A DNA stretch of 64,000 nt. Origin: Candidatus Merdivicinus intestinavium (GTDB taxonomy: Bacteria; Bacillota; Clostridia; Oscillospirales; Ruminococcaceae). This document shows positions 1 through 9,393 of the stretch, in pieces; positions within the stretch are counted from its first letter, which is position 1, and each line of letters begins with the position of its first letter. The stretch is taken from contig DVFM01000068.1 of the NCBI GenBank assembly GCA_018713245.1, positions 1 to 64,000 on the forward strand, given 5' to 3'. The notes beneath the pieces are model-generated. The model worked only from the letters and a program-made list of their open reading frames with translations, was not told the origin of the DNA and did no database searches. The translations under genes were made by a program, and so were the position numbers.

Positions 1-57
1 CGCCTCCCCTTGTGATATACTATGTTCAGTATGTTCTCACGAGAGGGGGTGCTTTTT

Positions 58-2037
58 ATGGGCGAACGGAAAGAGAAAAAACCGATAAAACGAATATGTG
101 CTGGTCTGTTGGCCCATGTGGACGCCGGAAAAACGACGCTGACCGAACAGCTCCTTTACCTTTCCGGAGCCATCCGCCGGGCCGGAAGCGTGGACGATGG
201 CACCGCCCAGACCGACTGGCTGGAGGTGGAGCGCCGCCGGGGCATTTCGGTGCGGGCGGCCTCCTCACGGCTTTTATGGGGGGATGCCGCCGTCAATCTC
301 ATTGATACCCCGGGACATGCCGACTTCTCCGGCGAGGTGGAGCGGAGTCTGGGGGCGCTGGACGGCGCCGTGCTGCTCCTGTCCGCTGTGGAAGGCGTCC
401 AGGCTCAGACAAAGCTCATCTGGAGGGCCATGTGCTCGCTGGGGCTTCCAGCCGTTGTTTTTCTGAATAAAATAGACCGGGCCGGGAGCAGCTGCCGGAA
501 AGTTCTGGAGCAGCTTGCGCGCGAATTCCCCAACAGCCGGTTTTTCCCCATGCAGGAGCCTGTGGAGGAAGGCGGGAATTCGGCCTCCGTGCAGGGTCCG
601 GATTGGGAAGATGTGTCCTTCCGGGAGAACCTGCTGCTGGAACTGGCCGAATGCGATCCGGATATGGAGGAAGCGCTCCTGAACGAACAGATGCCCGCTC
701 CGGAACAGCTTTTGGAGCATCTGCGGAAAGCGGTGGCCGGCCGGAAAATTGTCCCGGTGTTTTGCGGCTCCGCCAAAACTGGGGTCGGATGCCGGGAGCT
801 TTTGGAGGGAGCGGCCGCCCTGCTTCCGTCGGCCGAGCAGGACGCGGAAGCACCCCTGTCCGGCCTGGTTTACAAGGTGGAATATGATCCCGTGATGGGA
901 AAAGCCGCCCACATCCGTCTGTTCGGCGGACGGCTGAAAAACCGGGACGCCGTGCCGGTACAGGGGCAGGAAGAGCCGGAAAAAATCACCCAGATCCGCC
1001 GCCGGATGGGAGAAAAGACGCAGGACACCGGCGAAATCAGCGCCGGTGATATCGGAATGGTCTACGGACTGTCCAAAATCAAAACCGGCGATATTATCGG
1101 CGCGGAACCGCTGAACCGCAGCTGCTCCATCGCCGTCCCCCTGCTCCAGGTGCAGGTTTACCCGGAAAAGGAAGAGGAACTTCCGGCGCTGGCGGAAGCG
1201 CTGCGGCAGCTGTCGGACGAGGACCCGCTTTTGGATCTGCTCTGGCTGCCGGACGAACGCGAGCTGCATGTCAAAATCACCGGCGTGATCCAGCTGGAAA
1301 TTCTGGAGGAGCTGATTGCCCAGCGCTTCGGCCTGAAAGCCTCCTTTTCCAAGCCGACGGTTATTTATAAGGAAACGCCCGCCCACACCGCTGTGGGTTT
1401 TGAAAGCTACACCTGGCCCAAGCCCTGCTGGGCGGAAGTGGAACTCCGCATTGAGCCGCTTCCGCGCGGAAGCGGGGTCCAATATGAATCCGCCATCAAG
1501 GAAAAGCAAATCTTTTACCGCTATCAAAACCATATCAAAACCAGCGTATTCCAGAATTTGAAACAGGGCGTTTACGGCTGGGAAGTTACCGACGCAAAAA
1601 TCACGCTGATCGGCGGCAGCCATCACACCATTCATACCCATCCCCTGGACTTTTTCGTGGCGACGCCGGTTGCATTGCTGGACGGGCTGACCAAATGCGG
1701 CTCCATTCTGCTGGAACCGATGCTGGCGGTGCAGATGACGGCTCCGGAAGAGGTTTTGGGCCGGGTTTTGGGGGACATTACCGCCATGCGCGGGGAATTC
1801 GACACGCCGGTTATCGCGAACGGGGAATTCACTCTGGAAGCCCGGCTCCCGGCGGCGGATTCCATTGATTACCCCATCGCCTTCCGCTCCCTGACGTCGG
1901 GGAAGGGGCTTTATTCCACCCGCTTCGACGGGTATCAGGAGTGTCCGCTGGAACTGGGCAAAACCTGCCCCCGCCGGGGAATCAATCCGCTGGACCGGCC
2001 CAAATGGATTTTGTGGGCGCGAAATGCCATTACCTGA
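58..2037 (+). CDS. EF-G-like GTPase, TetM/TetO-type ribosomal protection family
   Basis: G1 motif AHVDAGKTT, DTPGHADF, NKIDRAG; C-terminal GINPLDRPKWIL typical of Tet ribosomal protection proteins. ATG at 58 follows a gagagggggt RBS. Confidence 0.8.
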   Translation: MGERKEKKPIKRICAGLLAHVDAGKTTLTEQLLYLSGAIRRAGSVDDGTAQTDWLEVERRRGISVRAASSRLLWGDAAVNLIDTPGHADFSGEVERSLGALDGAVLLLSAVEGVQAQTKLIWRAMCSLGLPAVVFLNKIDRAGSSCRKVLEQLAREFPNSRFFPMQEPVEEGGNSASVQGPDWEDVSFRENLLLELAECDPDMEEALLNEQMPAPEQLLEHLRKAVAGRKIVPVFCGSAKTGVGCRELLEGAAALLPSAEQDAEAPLSGLVYKVEYDPVMGKAAHIRLFGGRLKNRDAVPVQGQEEPEKITQIRRRMGEKTQDTGEISAGDIGMVYGLSKIKTGDIIGAEPLNRSCSIAVPLLQVQVYPEKEEELPALAEALRQLSDEDPLLDLLWLPDERELHVKITGVIQLEILEELIAQRFGLKASFSKPTVIYKETPAHTAVGFESYTWPKPCWAEVELRIEPLPRGSGVQYESAIKEKQIFYRYQNHIKTSVFQNLKQGVYGWEVTDAKITLIGGSHHTIHTHPLDFFVATPVALLDGLTKCGSILLEPMLAVQMTAPEEVLGRVLGDITAMRGEFDTPVIANGEFTLEARLPAADSIDYPIAFRSLTSGKGLYSTRFDGYQECPLELGKTCPRRGINPLDRPKWILWARNAIT

Positions 2038-2068
2038 ATGGACTTTCAAAGGAGAGGAACCGGGCGCC

Positions 2069-2827
2069 ATGATTGCAGTATATGACTGGTTTGGCTATGC
2101 CGTACCGATTGAAACACGCTACCGGCTGATAAAGGAGGCAGGTTTTGACGGCGTATTGATGTGGTGGAGCGGCGGGTTTGGCCGTGGGGATTACCGGTCC
2201 GGGCCGGAACTCGCACGAAAAGCCGGGCTGATGATTGAGAACATCCACTGCCCGATCCAGCAGGAACATGACCTTTGGAAAGACACTTTGGACGGGGAGA
2301 CGGTTTTGGAATGCTATCTCCGGTGTATTGCGGACTGCGTCCGGTTCCAAATTCCCACCATGGTGGTACATCTTCCCGGCGACGACTGTACCTGTACGCT
2401 GCTGGGGCTGGACCGGCTTCAAAGAATTGCGGAGAAAGCGGAACACGCGGGAGTCAATGTCGCTTTGGAAAATCTTCAAAACATCCGAAACCTGTCCCTC
2501 GCTTTGGATACGGTGGATTCGCCGCGGGTGGGCTTTTGCTATGACTGCTGCCATCACGTCAATTACTGTCCGGAAACGGATCTGCCGGCCCGCTTCGGGA
2601 GCCGGCTCATGGCGGTGCATCTCCACGACAACGGCGGCAGCCGCGCGCAGCATCAGCTCCCCTTTGACGGACATATCTGCTGGCCGGAAATGATGAATCG
2701 GATTAGCCAAACCGGTTACAGGGGCATGATTGCTCTGGAACCGATGAACTGGGATTATCAAAATTTATCTATTGAGGAATTTCTGCGCCGGGCTGCTCAA
2801 AAAGCCCGGGCGCTGCAGGAATTATAA
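2069..2827 (+). CDS. Sugar phosphate isomerase/epimerase, xylose-isomerase-like TIM barrel
   Basis: Motifs VALENLQN, VGFCYDCCHH, MAVHLHDN; RBS aaaggagag before ATG 2069. Confidence 0.75.
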   Translation: MIAVYDWFGYAVPIETRYRLIKEAGFDGVLMWWSGGFGRGDYRSGPELARKAGLMIENIHCPIQQEHDLWKDTLDGETVLECYLRCIADCVRFQIPTMVVHLPGDDCTCTLLGLDRLQRIAEKAEHAGVNVALENLQNIRNLSLALDTVDSPRVGFCYDCCHHVNYCPETDLPARFGSRLMAVHLHDNGGSRAQHQLPFDGHICWPEMMNRISQTGYRGMIALEPMNWDYQNLSIEEFLRRAAQKARALQEL

Positions 2828-2855
2828 AGAAATATGATTGATTAAAGGAGAAGTT

Positions 2856-4097
2856 ATGCAAGACAGTTACGAACCCCCTGAACGTGCCGTACTGGTTACG
2901 GTAGACACCGGCGCATACGACTATATCAGCTCCCTTTCCGAGCTCCGGGAGCTCGCCAAAACCGCCGGAGCGGAAGTGTTGGATTCCTTCGTTCAAAGCC
3001 GGCCCGCGCCGGACGCCGCCACCTATGTGGGAGAAGGCAAGCTCACCGAAATCCGCGCTTTCTGCGAGGAAAACCAGGTCAGCCTATTGATTTTCGACGA
3101 CGAGCTGACCGGCTCTCAGACCCGCAATATCGAGGACTTTACCGGCATACGCGCCGTGGACCGCACCACCCTCATCCTGGACATTTTCGCCCAGCGGGCC
3201 CGCACCCATGAGGGCCGCCTTCAGGTTGAGCTGGCCCAGCAGAAATACCGCCTGCCAAGGCTTCTGGGCCTGGGGACACAGCTGTCCCGGCTGGGCGGCG
3301 GCATCGGCACCCGCGGCCCCGGCGAAACCAAGCTGGAAAGCGACCGCCGGCATATCCGCCGCCGCATTCATGCGCTGGAAGAAGCGCTGGAGGAGCTGAG
3401 CGCCCAAAGGGCCCGCACCCGGGAGCGCCGGAAGAAAAACAACGCTGTCACGGTGGCGCTGGTGGGCTACACCAATGTCGGCAAATCCACCCTCCTGAAT
3501 CAGCTCACCAGTTCGGAAGTCTACGCAAAGGATCAGCTCTTCGCCACGCTGGACCCCACCGCGCGGGAGCTTGCCCTGCCCAACGGCCAGCGGGTGATTC
3601 TGGTGGACACGGTCGGGCTCATCCAGCGCCTCCCGCATCAGCTGGTGGAAGCCTTCCACTCCACCCTGGAGGTCGCCGCGGACGCCGACCTGATTCTGCT
3701 GGTCTGCGATTATTCGAGCCCCGACCGGGAACGCCAGCTCGATGTGGCAAAAGAGCTGCTGGACGAGCTTGGCTGCGGCAGCACGCCGGTAATTACAGTC
3801 TGCAATAAAGTCGACATGCTGGATTCCCCTCCCCCCGCCTCCAACAGCCGCAGGGTATTTGTATCGGCCAAAAATCCGGAAACCTTCCCGCCGCTTCTGC
3901 AGGCCATTGAGGAAGCCCTGTCGGACCGGCTCTGCACGATGGAGCTGCTGATCCCCTATTCGGAAGGGTCCCTGCTCCACCTCATCCGGGAAAAGGGGCA
4001 GATCCTGTCGGAAAATTATGAAGCTTCCGGCATTCGGGTAAAGGCAACCATCAACCGCCAGTATCAGAAAGCGCTCTCTCCCTATCTCACCGAATAA
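2856..4097 (+). CDS. hflX: GTPase HflX
   Basis: GPGETKLESDRRHIRRRI, VGYTNVGKSTLLN, DTVGLIQRLPHQLVEAF. Confidence 0.95.
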   Translation: MQDSYEPPERAVLVTVDTGAYDYISSLSELRELAKTAGAEVLDSFVQSRPAPDAATYVGEGKLTEIRAFCEENQVSLLIFDDELTGSQTRNIEDFTGIRAVDRTTLILDIFAQRARTHEGRLQVELAQQKYRLPRLLGLGTQLSRLGGGIGTRGPGETKLESDRRHIRRRIHALEEALEELSAQRARTRERRKKNNAVTVALVGYTNVGKSTLLNQLTSSEVYAKDQLFATLDPTARELALPNGQRVILVDTVGLIQRLPHQLVEAFHSTLEVAADADLILLVCDYSSPDRERQLDVAKELLDELGCGSTPVITVCNKVDMLDSPPPASNSRRVFVSAKNPETFPPLLQAIEEALSDRLCTMELLIPYSEGSLLHLIREKGQILSENYEASGIRVKATINRQYQKALSPYLTE

Positions 4098-4116
4098 ATC
4101 GGCACAAAAACACGAA

Positions 4117-4160
4117 CCCCGCCCCTCTTTCCCGCATAATATGGGAAAAGAAGGGCGGGG
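4117..4160 (+). terminator. Inverted repeat downstream of hflX; its right arm overlaps the ytaF-like RBS region
   Basis: ccccgcccctctttccc / gggaaaagaagggcgggg imperfect stem directly before the next start codon; no U-tract. Confidence 0.5.
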
Positions 4161-4163
4161 TGA

Positions 4164-4796
4164 TTGATTTTGATCCAGGATAGTCTGTTGGTACTGGCGC
4201 TGGTGGCCGACGCATTCATCGCCTGTTTTGCGTATGGGGCGGAAAACATCCGAATTCCGCTGCGTTCCGCTCTGGTGATGGGCGCAATCGGGACCGGGGC
4301 GCTTCTGCTGTCCATGCTGGTTTCCTCGCCGTTTCGCCGACTCCTGCCGGCAGAGGTCTGCACGGCGGCCGGCGGCGGGCTGATCTTTGTAATCGGCCTT
4401 TTGTCGGTATTCCAGAACGCTTTGAAAGCGATGCTCTCCAAAAAACAGAACGGACGGAAAAAGCTGCGGTTTCGGTGGGCAGGGATTTCCTTCGCCGTCA
4501 CCGTTTATCTGGACGAAACCAAAGCGGACGCGGACTGCTCCAAAAACCTTTCCCTCCGGGAAGCAGCCATGCTGGGGGCGGTGCTGTCGCTTGATTCCTT
4601 CGGAATCGGTTTCGGCAGCGGTTTTGTGAACCATCATTACCTTTATCTGACAGTCCTTTCCCTGCTGCTGCATCCGGCAGCCATTCTGCTGGCTCACCTT
4701 TTGGGCCGGAAAGCCGCCGGGAGGCTCCCCCGCGGATGTTCGGCCCTGGGCGGGCTGCTGCTCATGGGGCTTGGGCTGGCGCGCCTGAGAGGATAG
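4164..4796 (+). CDS. YtaF/MntP-like sporulation-associated membrane protein
   Basis: Polytopic; LVLALVADAFIACFAYGAENI and LSLDSFGIGFGSG repeat typical of YtaF/MntP. Confidence 0.7.
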   Translation: MILIQDSLLVLALVADAFIACFAYGAENIRIPLRSALVMGAIGTGALLLSMLVSSPFRRLLPAEVCTAAGGGLIFVIGLLSVFQNALKAMLSKKQNGRKKLRFRWAGISFAVTVYLDETKADADCSKNLSLREAAMLGAVLSLDSFGIGFGSGFVNHHYLYLTVLSLLLHPAAILLAHLLGRKAAGRLPRGCSALGGLLLMGLGLARLRG

Positions 4797-4800
4797 CGCC

Positions 4801-5580
4801 TTATTTCCGGATCGGGAGCCAATTGAGGACAGTCTGAATCTTTTCGTCCCAGTATTTCCACTGATGGTCGCCGGGCGATTCCTCATAGGTCAGGTCGTAG
4901 CCCAGATTCCGCAGATGGTCGCGCATTTTCACATTTTCCTCATACAGGAAATCTTCCGTTCCGCACCACTGATACATCTTCGGCAGCGGCTTTCCGGATG
5001 CTTTCAGCTGCTCCGCCAGATAAAAGAGGTCGTTTTCCGAGCCCGCAACTTTATTCAGGTCGCCGAAAATGCCCTCGAACAGCTGGCGGTTTTCCGAATG
5101 GCGGCCGCCCAGATTCCGAACGTCCAGTCCGCCGGACAGGGACGCCACCGCGCTGAAGGTTTCGCTGGCGCCGAGCCCCAGCTTGAAGGCGCCGTAGCCG
5201 CCCATGGACAGGCCGGCGGCAAAGGTGTCCTCCCGCTTGTCGGACATGCCCTTGAAGAAAGAGCGGCAGATGGCGGGAAGTTCCTTTGAAATATAGGTCC
5301 AGTAACGGTAGCCGTACTGGGTGTCCGTGTAAAAGCCCAGGTGCGTGGTGGGCATAACCACGGCAATCCCCAGATCGGCGGCGTACCGCTCGATTGAGGT
5401 CCGGCGCTGCCAGATGGTCTGGTCATCGCTCATGCCATGGAGCAGATAGAGGGTGGGATAGGTCTCCGCGGCTTTTCCCTCCATGCCGATCTGTCCCGCG
5501 GTCTGCTGGGGGATAATTACATCCGCCTGGACGCTGAGTCCCAGGACGTTGGAAAAAAAGTTAACATGCATCAATGCCAT
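4801..5580 (-). CDS. Alpha/beta hydrolase, tributyrin-esterase (EstA/esterase D-like) family
   Basis: LYLLHGMSDDQTIWQRRTSIERYA, GLSMGGYGAFKLGL nucleophile elbow, GDHQWKYWD. Confidence 0.85.
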   Translation of the reverse strand: MALMHVNFFSNVLGLSVQADVIIPQQTAGQIGMEGKAAETYPTLYLLHGMSDDQTIWQRRTSIERYAADLGIAVVMPTTHLGFYTDTQYGYRYWTYISKELPAICRSFFKGMSDKREDTFAAGLSMGGYGAFKLGLGASETFSAVASLSGGLDVRNLGGRHSENRQLFEGIFGDLNKVAGSENDLFYLAEQLKASGKPLPKMYQWCGTEDFLYEENVKMRDHLRNLGYDLTYEESPGDHQWKYWDEKIQTVLNWLPIRK

Positions 5581-5660
5581 TGGAACATCTCCTCCGTTTC
5601 CTTTCATATCTTTTTTATTTTATCACAAACTGCCGAATATGTCAAGCGGCAGCAAAGGTT

Positions 5661-6494
5661 TTACGGAAATATGACGGCGCCGCTGCTGTCGGTAATAATG
5701 CAGGCGCCGGAAGGGATATTTTCCCGCCAGGTTTCATTCAGGTAATAGAGCTTCCCGTCTATCCGCTGAAAACCGGTCAGCATCTTCCCGTCCGGCCCCA
5801 GCCGGTACCACCAGCCGTCCGATTTCCGCCACACGTTTTTTACCGGCGCGCCGTTTTCATACCAATACCATCCGGAATTTTCCCAGATCCATCCGGTCTT
5901 TTGGAAAAGGCCGGCGTATCCCTCATCCAGGTCCACGCTGCCCGAAACGCCGCTGACCGTGCCTTTTCCGGTGTACTGCCAGGCCGCAAGATTCTGGCCG
6001 GTGTAGCTGCATCGGGACGCATATTGTGCAATCCACACCGGATATGAGGTCAGGCGGCTCTGCTCCACCCAATTCTGGTACCAATCGTAGGAGCAGTAAA
6101 GCCCGGCGCGGTAACCGGCTCTCTGCACCGCCCCCAGAAACGCCAGGCAAATGTCTGTGCGGGCGCCGTCGCTCAGCGCTTTGATGCCCGGTTCATATTC
6201 CTGATCGAAAAAAACGGGCAGCGTCAGCTGCCCGCGATAGGGCGAGATTGCCTGGAGACAAACTTCCGCTTCCCGGCGGGCCTCCGCCTCGGAAACAGCA
6301 TAGCTGTACCAATACACGCCCACCGGAATTCCGGCGGCCTTTGCGCCCTGCATATTGACGGCAAGCTGCGGGTCAACCTGGCTCGCGTACATGCCGAAAC
6401 CGGCCCGGATTATGGCGAACTCGATCCCCGCGGCCTTCACCTTGTTCCAATCTACCGTCCCCTGATAGCGGGAAACGTCGATTCCCTTGCTCAT
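5661..6494 (-). CDS. GH25 lysozyme with C-terminal cell-wall/choline-binding-like repeats
   Basis: MSKGIDVSRYQGTVDWNKVKAAGIEFAIIRAGFG; FFDQEYE; repeats GWYWYENGAPVKN, GWWYRLGPDGKMLTGFQRIDGKLYYLN. Confidence 0.9.
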   Translation of the reverse strand: MSKGIDVSRYQGTVDWNKVKAAGIEFAIIRAGFGMYASQVDPQLAVNMQGAKAAGIPVGVYWYSYAVSEAEARREAEVCLQAISPYRGQLTLPVFFDQEYEPGIKALSDGARTDICLAFLGAVQRAGYRAGLYCSYDWYQNWVEQSRLTSYPVWIAQYASRCSYTGQNLAAWQYTGKGTVSGVSGSVDLDEGYAGLFQKTGWIWENSGWYWYENGAPVKNVWRKSDGWWYRLGPDGKMLTGFQRIDGKLYYLNETWRENIPSGACIITDSSGAVIFP

Positions 6495-6568
6495 GGAAAA
6501 ACTCCTTTCGTTTTTTCCATCCTATGCCGCAGCGGTCCGGCTTGCCCCATGGGGCGGGAACCGGCGCG

Positions 6569-7918
6569 TTATTCCGCCGTTTTCTGCTTCTTTTGCAGGA
6601 AACGCCGCAGATGCAGCAATATCCCCAGGGAAAGCAAAGCGGCCAGCAGCGCAGTCGCCGGAAGGTTCAGCCACAGCCCGTTCAAGCCCATGGGCCACAG
6701 GACTGCGATAAAGAGCAGCGGGAACACCAGCGCGGTGGAGAGGGAGATCATGGAAGCCTGAATGGGCTTCTCAATGGCAGACATCAGGCTCTGGGTGGCA
6801 AAGGAAATCCACCGGGTGATGTAGGTCAGGCTGAACAGCATCAGCGCAGGCACCGCCATTTCATAGAAAGCCGCGTCCGCATCCTGCATAAACAGCCCCG
6901 CAAGAGGTTTCGGGAACAGGAAAATGACCGCAGCCGCCGCAACGGAAAGGATCGCGCTGGCGAGGAAGCAGCGCTTTTCAATTGCCTTGACGCGGCCGTA
7001 TTCCCCTGCGCCCCAGTTGTATCCCACAGCCGGCTGGAGGGAATCGCACATGCCGTACAGCAGCGGCTGGACGAAACCGTCGGCCATCATCAGGATGCCG
7101 TAAACGGATACCGCCTCGGAACCGCCCATCCGGAGAAGGACGGCGTTCATCAAAATCGAGGTGATGCGTCCGGCGATGTTGTTCAAAAAGCTGGGAGCGC
7201 CGCAGGATACAATCTGCCGCAGAATTAAGACGCTGAATTTCGGACGGCGGAAGCGAAGCGGCATCCGGCCGCGGAAAAACGGGTACAGCGCCACAACCGC
7301 GCAGGCTCCCATTACAGAGCAGGTGGCAAGGGCTGCGCCCCAGATTCCCCAGCGGAACACATAAAGGAACAGAAATTCCACAACAACGCTGAAAGCCGAC
7401 ATAAAAACGTTGAGCAGCATGCTCCGGCGGATTTTTCCGCAGATGCGCAGATAGTTGTCCACCGCGAAAATAATCGTCGTAACCGGCGAGCAGAGAGCGT
7501 ACACCCGCAGATACTGCACCGCGAGTTCCGCAAGCTCCGCGTCTGCCCCCATCATGGAGATCATAAACGGCGCCGCAGCGTAGATTACCGCGCCCGTAAC
7601 AACGCCGGCCCCAACAATCAGCAGGCAGGCGCAGGTAAAAATATTATTGGCGTCATCATCCCGCTTTTCCCCAAGCCGGATGGAGATGGGGACGGCGGAG
7701 CCGACGCCGATGAGGTCCGCCAGCGCGAAATTGATAATGACAAAAGGCATCGCCAGATTCAGCGCCGCGAAAGCGTTTTCGCCCAGCAGCCGTCCGACGA
7801 ACACGCCGTCCATCATCTGATAAAGCGCCGAGGCCAGCATGCCGATGGCTCCCGGCAAAGCGGCCATCAGGAACAGGCGGGTTGGCGGAGTTTTAGAGAA
7901 CAGGGTCTTATTGTCCAT
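6569..7918 (-). CDS. MATE family multidrug efflux transporter
   Basis: About 12 TM; ALPGAIGMLASALYQMMDGVFVGRLLGENAFAALNLAMPF. Confidence 0.9.
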   Translation of the reverse strand: MDNKTLFSKTPPTRLFLMAALPGAIGMLASALYQMMDGVFVGRLLGENAFAALNLAMPFVIINFALADLIGVGSAVPISIRLGEKRDDDANNIFTCACLLIVGAGVVTGAVIYAAAPFMISMMGADAELAELAVQYLRVYALCSPVTTIIFAVDNYLRICGKIRRSMLLNVFMSAFSVVVEFLFLYVFRWGIWGAALATCSVMGACAVVALYPFFRGRMPLRFRRPKFSVLILRQIVSCGAPSFLNNIAGRITSILMNAVLLRMGGSEAVSVYGILMMADGFVQPLLYGMCDSLQPAVGYNWGAGEYGRVKAIEKRCFLASAILSVAAAAVIFLFPKPLAGLFMQDADAAFYEMAVPALMLFSLTYITRWISFATQSLMSAIEKPIQASMISLSTALVFPLLFIAVLWPMGLNGLWLNLPATALLAALLSLGILLHLRRFLQKKQKTAE

Positions 7919-7958
7919 ACACTTCTGATTTCCTCCTTCTTGACATTGCGCATCAAAC

Positions 7959-7989
7959 AGTATAAACTATGGAGTAGCTCCATAGTCAA
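7959..7989 (-). promoter_or_regulatory. MerR-type promoter/operator for the MATE gene
   Basis: TTGACT(7984-7989)-19 nt-TATACT(7959-7964) on the minus strand; perfect palindrome ACTATGGAG-TAG-CTCCATAGT at 7966-7986. Confidence 0.85.
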
Positions 7990-8037
7990 GAGGGATTTCG
8001 AGATTCTGTAAGATTTTGCCGAAAAGAGGGAAACGGA

Positions 8038-8850
8038 ATGAAACGCAAAAACGAAGAAAGCTATACCACAGGAGAATTCGCCCGGTATTTCGGCATCAAA
8101 AAGGACACGCTGCTGTATTATGACAAAATCGGCCTGTTCTCCCCCGCCGGGGTCCGGCCGAACGGGTACCGCTACTACACGCCCGCTCAGGTTGAAGCCT
8201 TCGGCGCGCTGCGCTCCCTGCGGGAAATGAATGTGCCCATCCAGGAAATCCGCGAATACTTCGGCAGCCCTACGCCGGCGCGCCTGAAAGAAATGGCGGC
8301 GAAACAGGCGGAGAAACTGCAGGAGGAAATCCGCAGGCTGCGGGAAACCCAGCTCCTTTTTGAAAAGCTGGCCGCCATGGTGGCCGAAGCGGACCAAGCG
8401 CCGAAGGAACGGGTGCTCATCCGCTCCCTGCCTGCCGCCCGGTATTCCTACAGCAGGTCGGCGTCCTCCGGCGCATCCGGCATCGGGCAGCAGTGGCTTG
8501 ACATGTACAGCCGCTTTCTGGAGGAAACCGGCGCCACGGGAGCCGTGCCGGTGGGGTCCATCGTCTCCAGGGAGGATCTTCAGAACCGGCAGTTCGGGCG
8601 GATTGCACGGCTGTTTATTCAAAGAAGAAACGGCGAATCCGTCCGCGAAGGCGGGCAGTTCGCCGTCATCTATCACCAGGGGGATTACGAAACCGTTCCG
8701 GGCGTCTATCCCTTTTTCTTGGACGAAATCGAACGCCTGGGCTTCTGCGCCGCCGGCGACGCTTATGAGGATTATCTCATCGCCGAACTCGCCACCGCCA
8801 GACCGGAGGAATATGTAACCAGAATTACCGTCCGAATTTCCCCAAAATAA
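8038..8850 (+). CDS. MerR family transcriptional regulator with GyrI-like effector domain
   Basis: YTTGEFARYFGIKKDTLLYYDKIGLFSPAGVRPNGYRYYTPAQ N-terminal HTH; coiled coil; BmrR-like C-terminus. Confidence 0.9.
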   Translation: MKRKNEESYTTGEFARYFGIKKDTLLYYDKIGLFSPAGVRPNGYRYYTPAQVEAFGALRSLREMNVPIQEIREYFGSPTPARLKEMAAKQAEKLQEEIRRLRETQLLFEKLAAMVAEADQAPKERVLIRSLPAARYSYSRSASSGASGIGQQWLDMYSRFLEETGATGAVPVGSIVSREDLQNRQFGRIARLFIQRRNGESVREGGQFAVIYHQGDYETVPGVYPFFLDEIERLGFCAAGDAYEDYLIAELATARPEEYVTRITVRISPK

Positions 8851-8864
8851 ACAAAACCGCCGGG

Positions 8865-8891
8865 AACGCCTTTCGGACATTCCCGGCAAAG
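8865..8891. terminator. Hairpin between convergent genes
   Basis: gccgggaa … ttcccggc inverted repeat between the convergent MerR and VOC genes. Confidence 0.5.
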
Positions 8892-8895
8892 CGGG

Positions 8896-9309
8896 TCAGC
8901 AGCCGGATTTATCGCAGAAAAATTCCAGGATTTCGCCGTCCGGCCCTTTCACGAAAGCGATGCGGACCGGCATGGGCTCCTCCGCCTGGATGGTAACGTC
9001 CTTGGGCGGATCGACGGAGACAGCTCCGGCTTTCAGCGCCGCTTCATAAGCGCCGTCCGGGTCCGTGGTAGCAATGGCGAGATGGATAAACCGGGCGTTT
9101 TCCTGCTCCTTATCCGTGCCTTTGGCAAAAATCTCCAGCAGGTTTCCGCCGCCGAAGTCCACCATGGCCGCCCGGCCGGTTCCTTCTCCCCAGCCGCGGA
9201 CATAGCCGCAGCCCAGACCTTTGCAGTAAAATTCCATGGTCCGGTCAAAGTCCGACGCATACAGGGCAAGATGGTGGAAGCCCGCATTCTGAATCACAGT
9301 GTTTTCCAT
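8896..9309 (-). CDS. VOC (glyoxalase/bleomycin resistance) family protein
   Basis: FHHLALYASDFDRTMEFYCKGLG; FVKGPDGEILEFF. Confidence 0.85.
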   Translation of the reverse strand: MENTVIQNAGFHHLALYASDFDRTMEFYCKGLGCGYVRGWGEGTGRAAMVDFGGGNLLEIFAKGTDKEQENARFIHLAIATTDPDGAYEAALKAGAVSVDPPKDVTIQAEEPMPVRIAFVKGPDGEILEFFCDKSGC

Positions 9310-9393
9310 AAAAAAACTCCTTTCCGTTTCCGGTTTCTTTTATAGTACCGCAAAACGGAAAGGTTGTAAACAGTTTTTTTGAAAAGATTTCGG

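Noticed and set aside
274-2070. 598-aa minus-strand ORF
   Set aside because: Shadow of the Tet-like GTPase gene.
6569-8850. MATE and Tet-like genes as a resistance island
   Set aside because: No integrase, transposase or att-like repeats nearby; both look like ordinary chromosomal genes.
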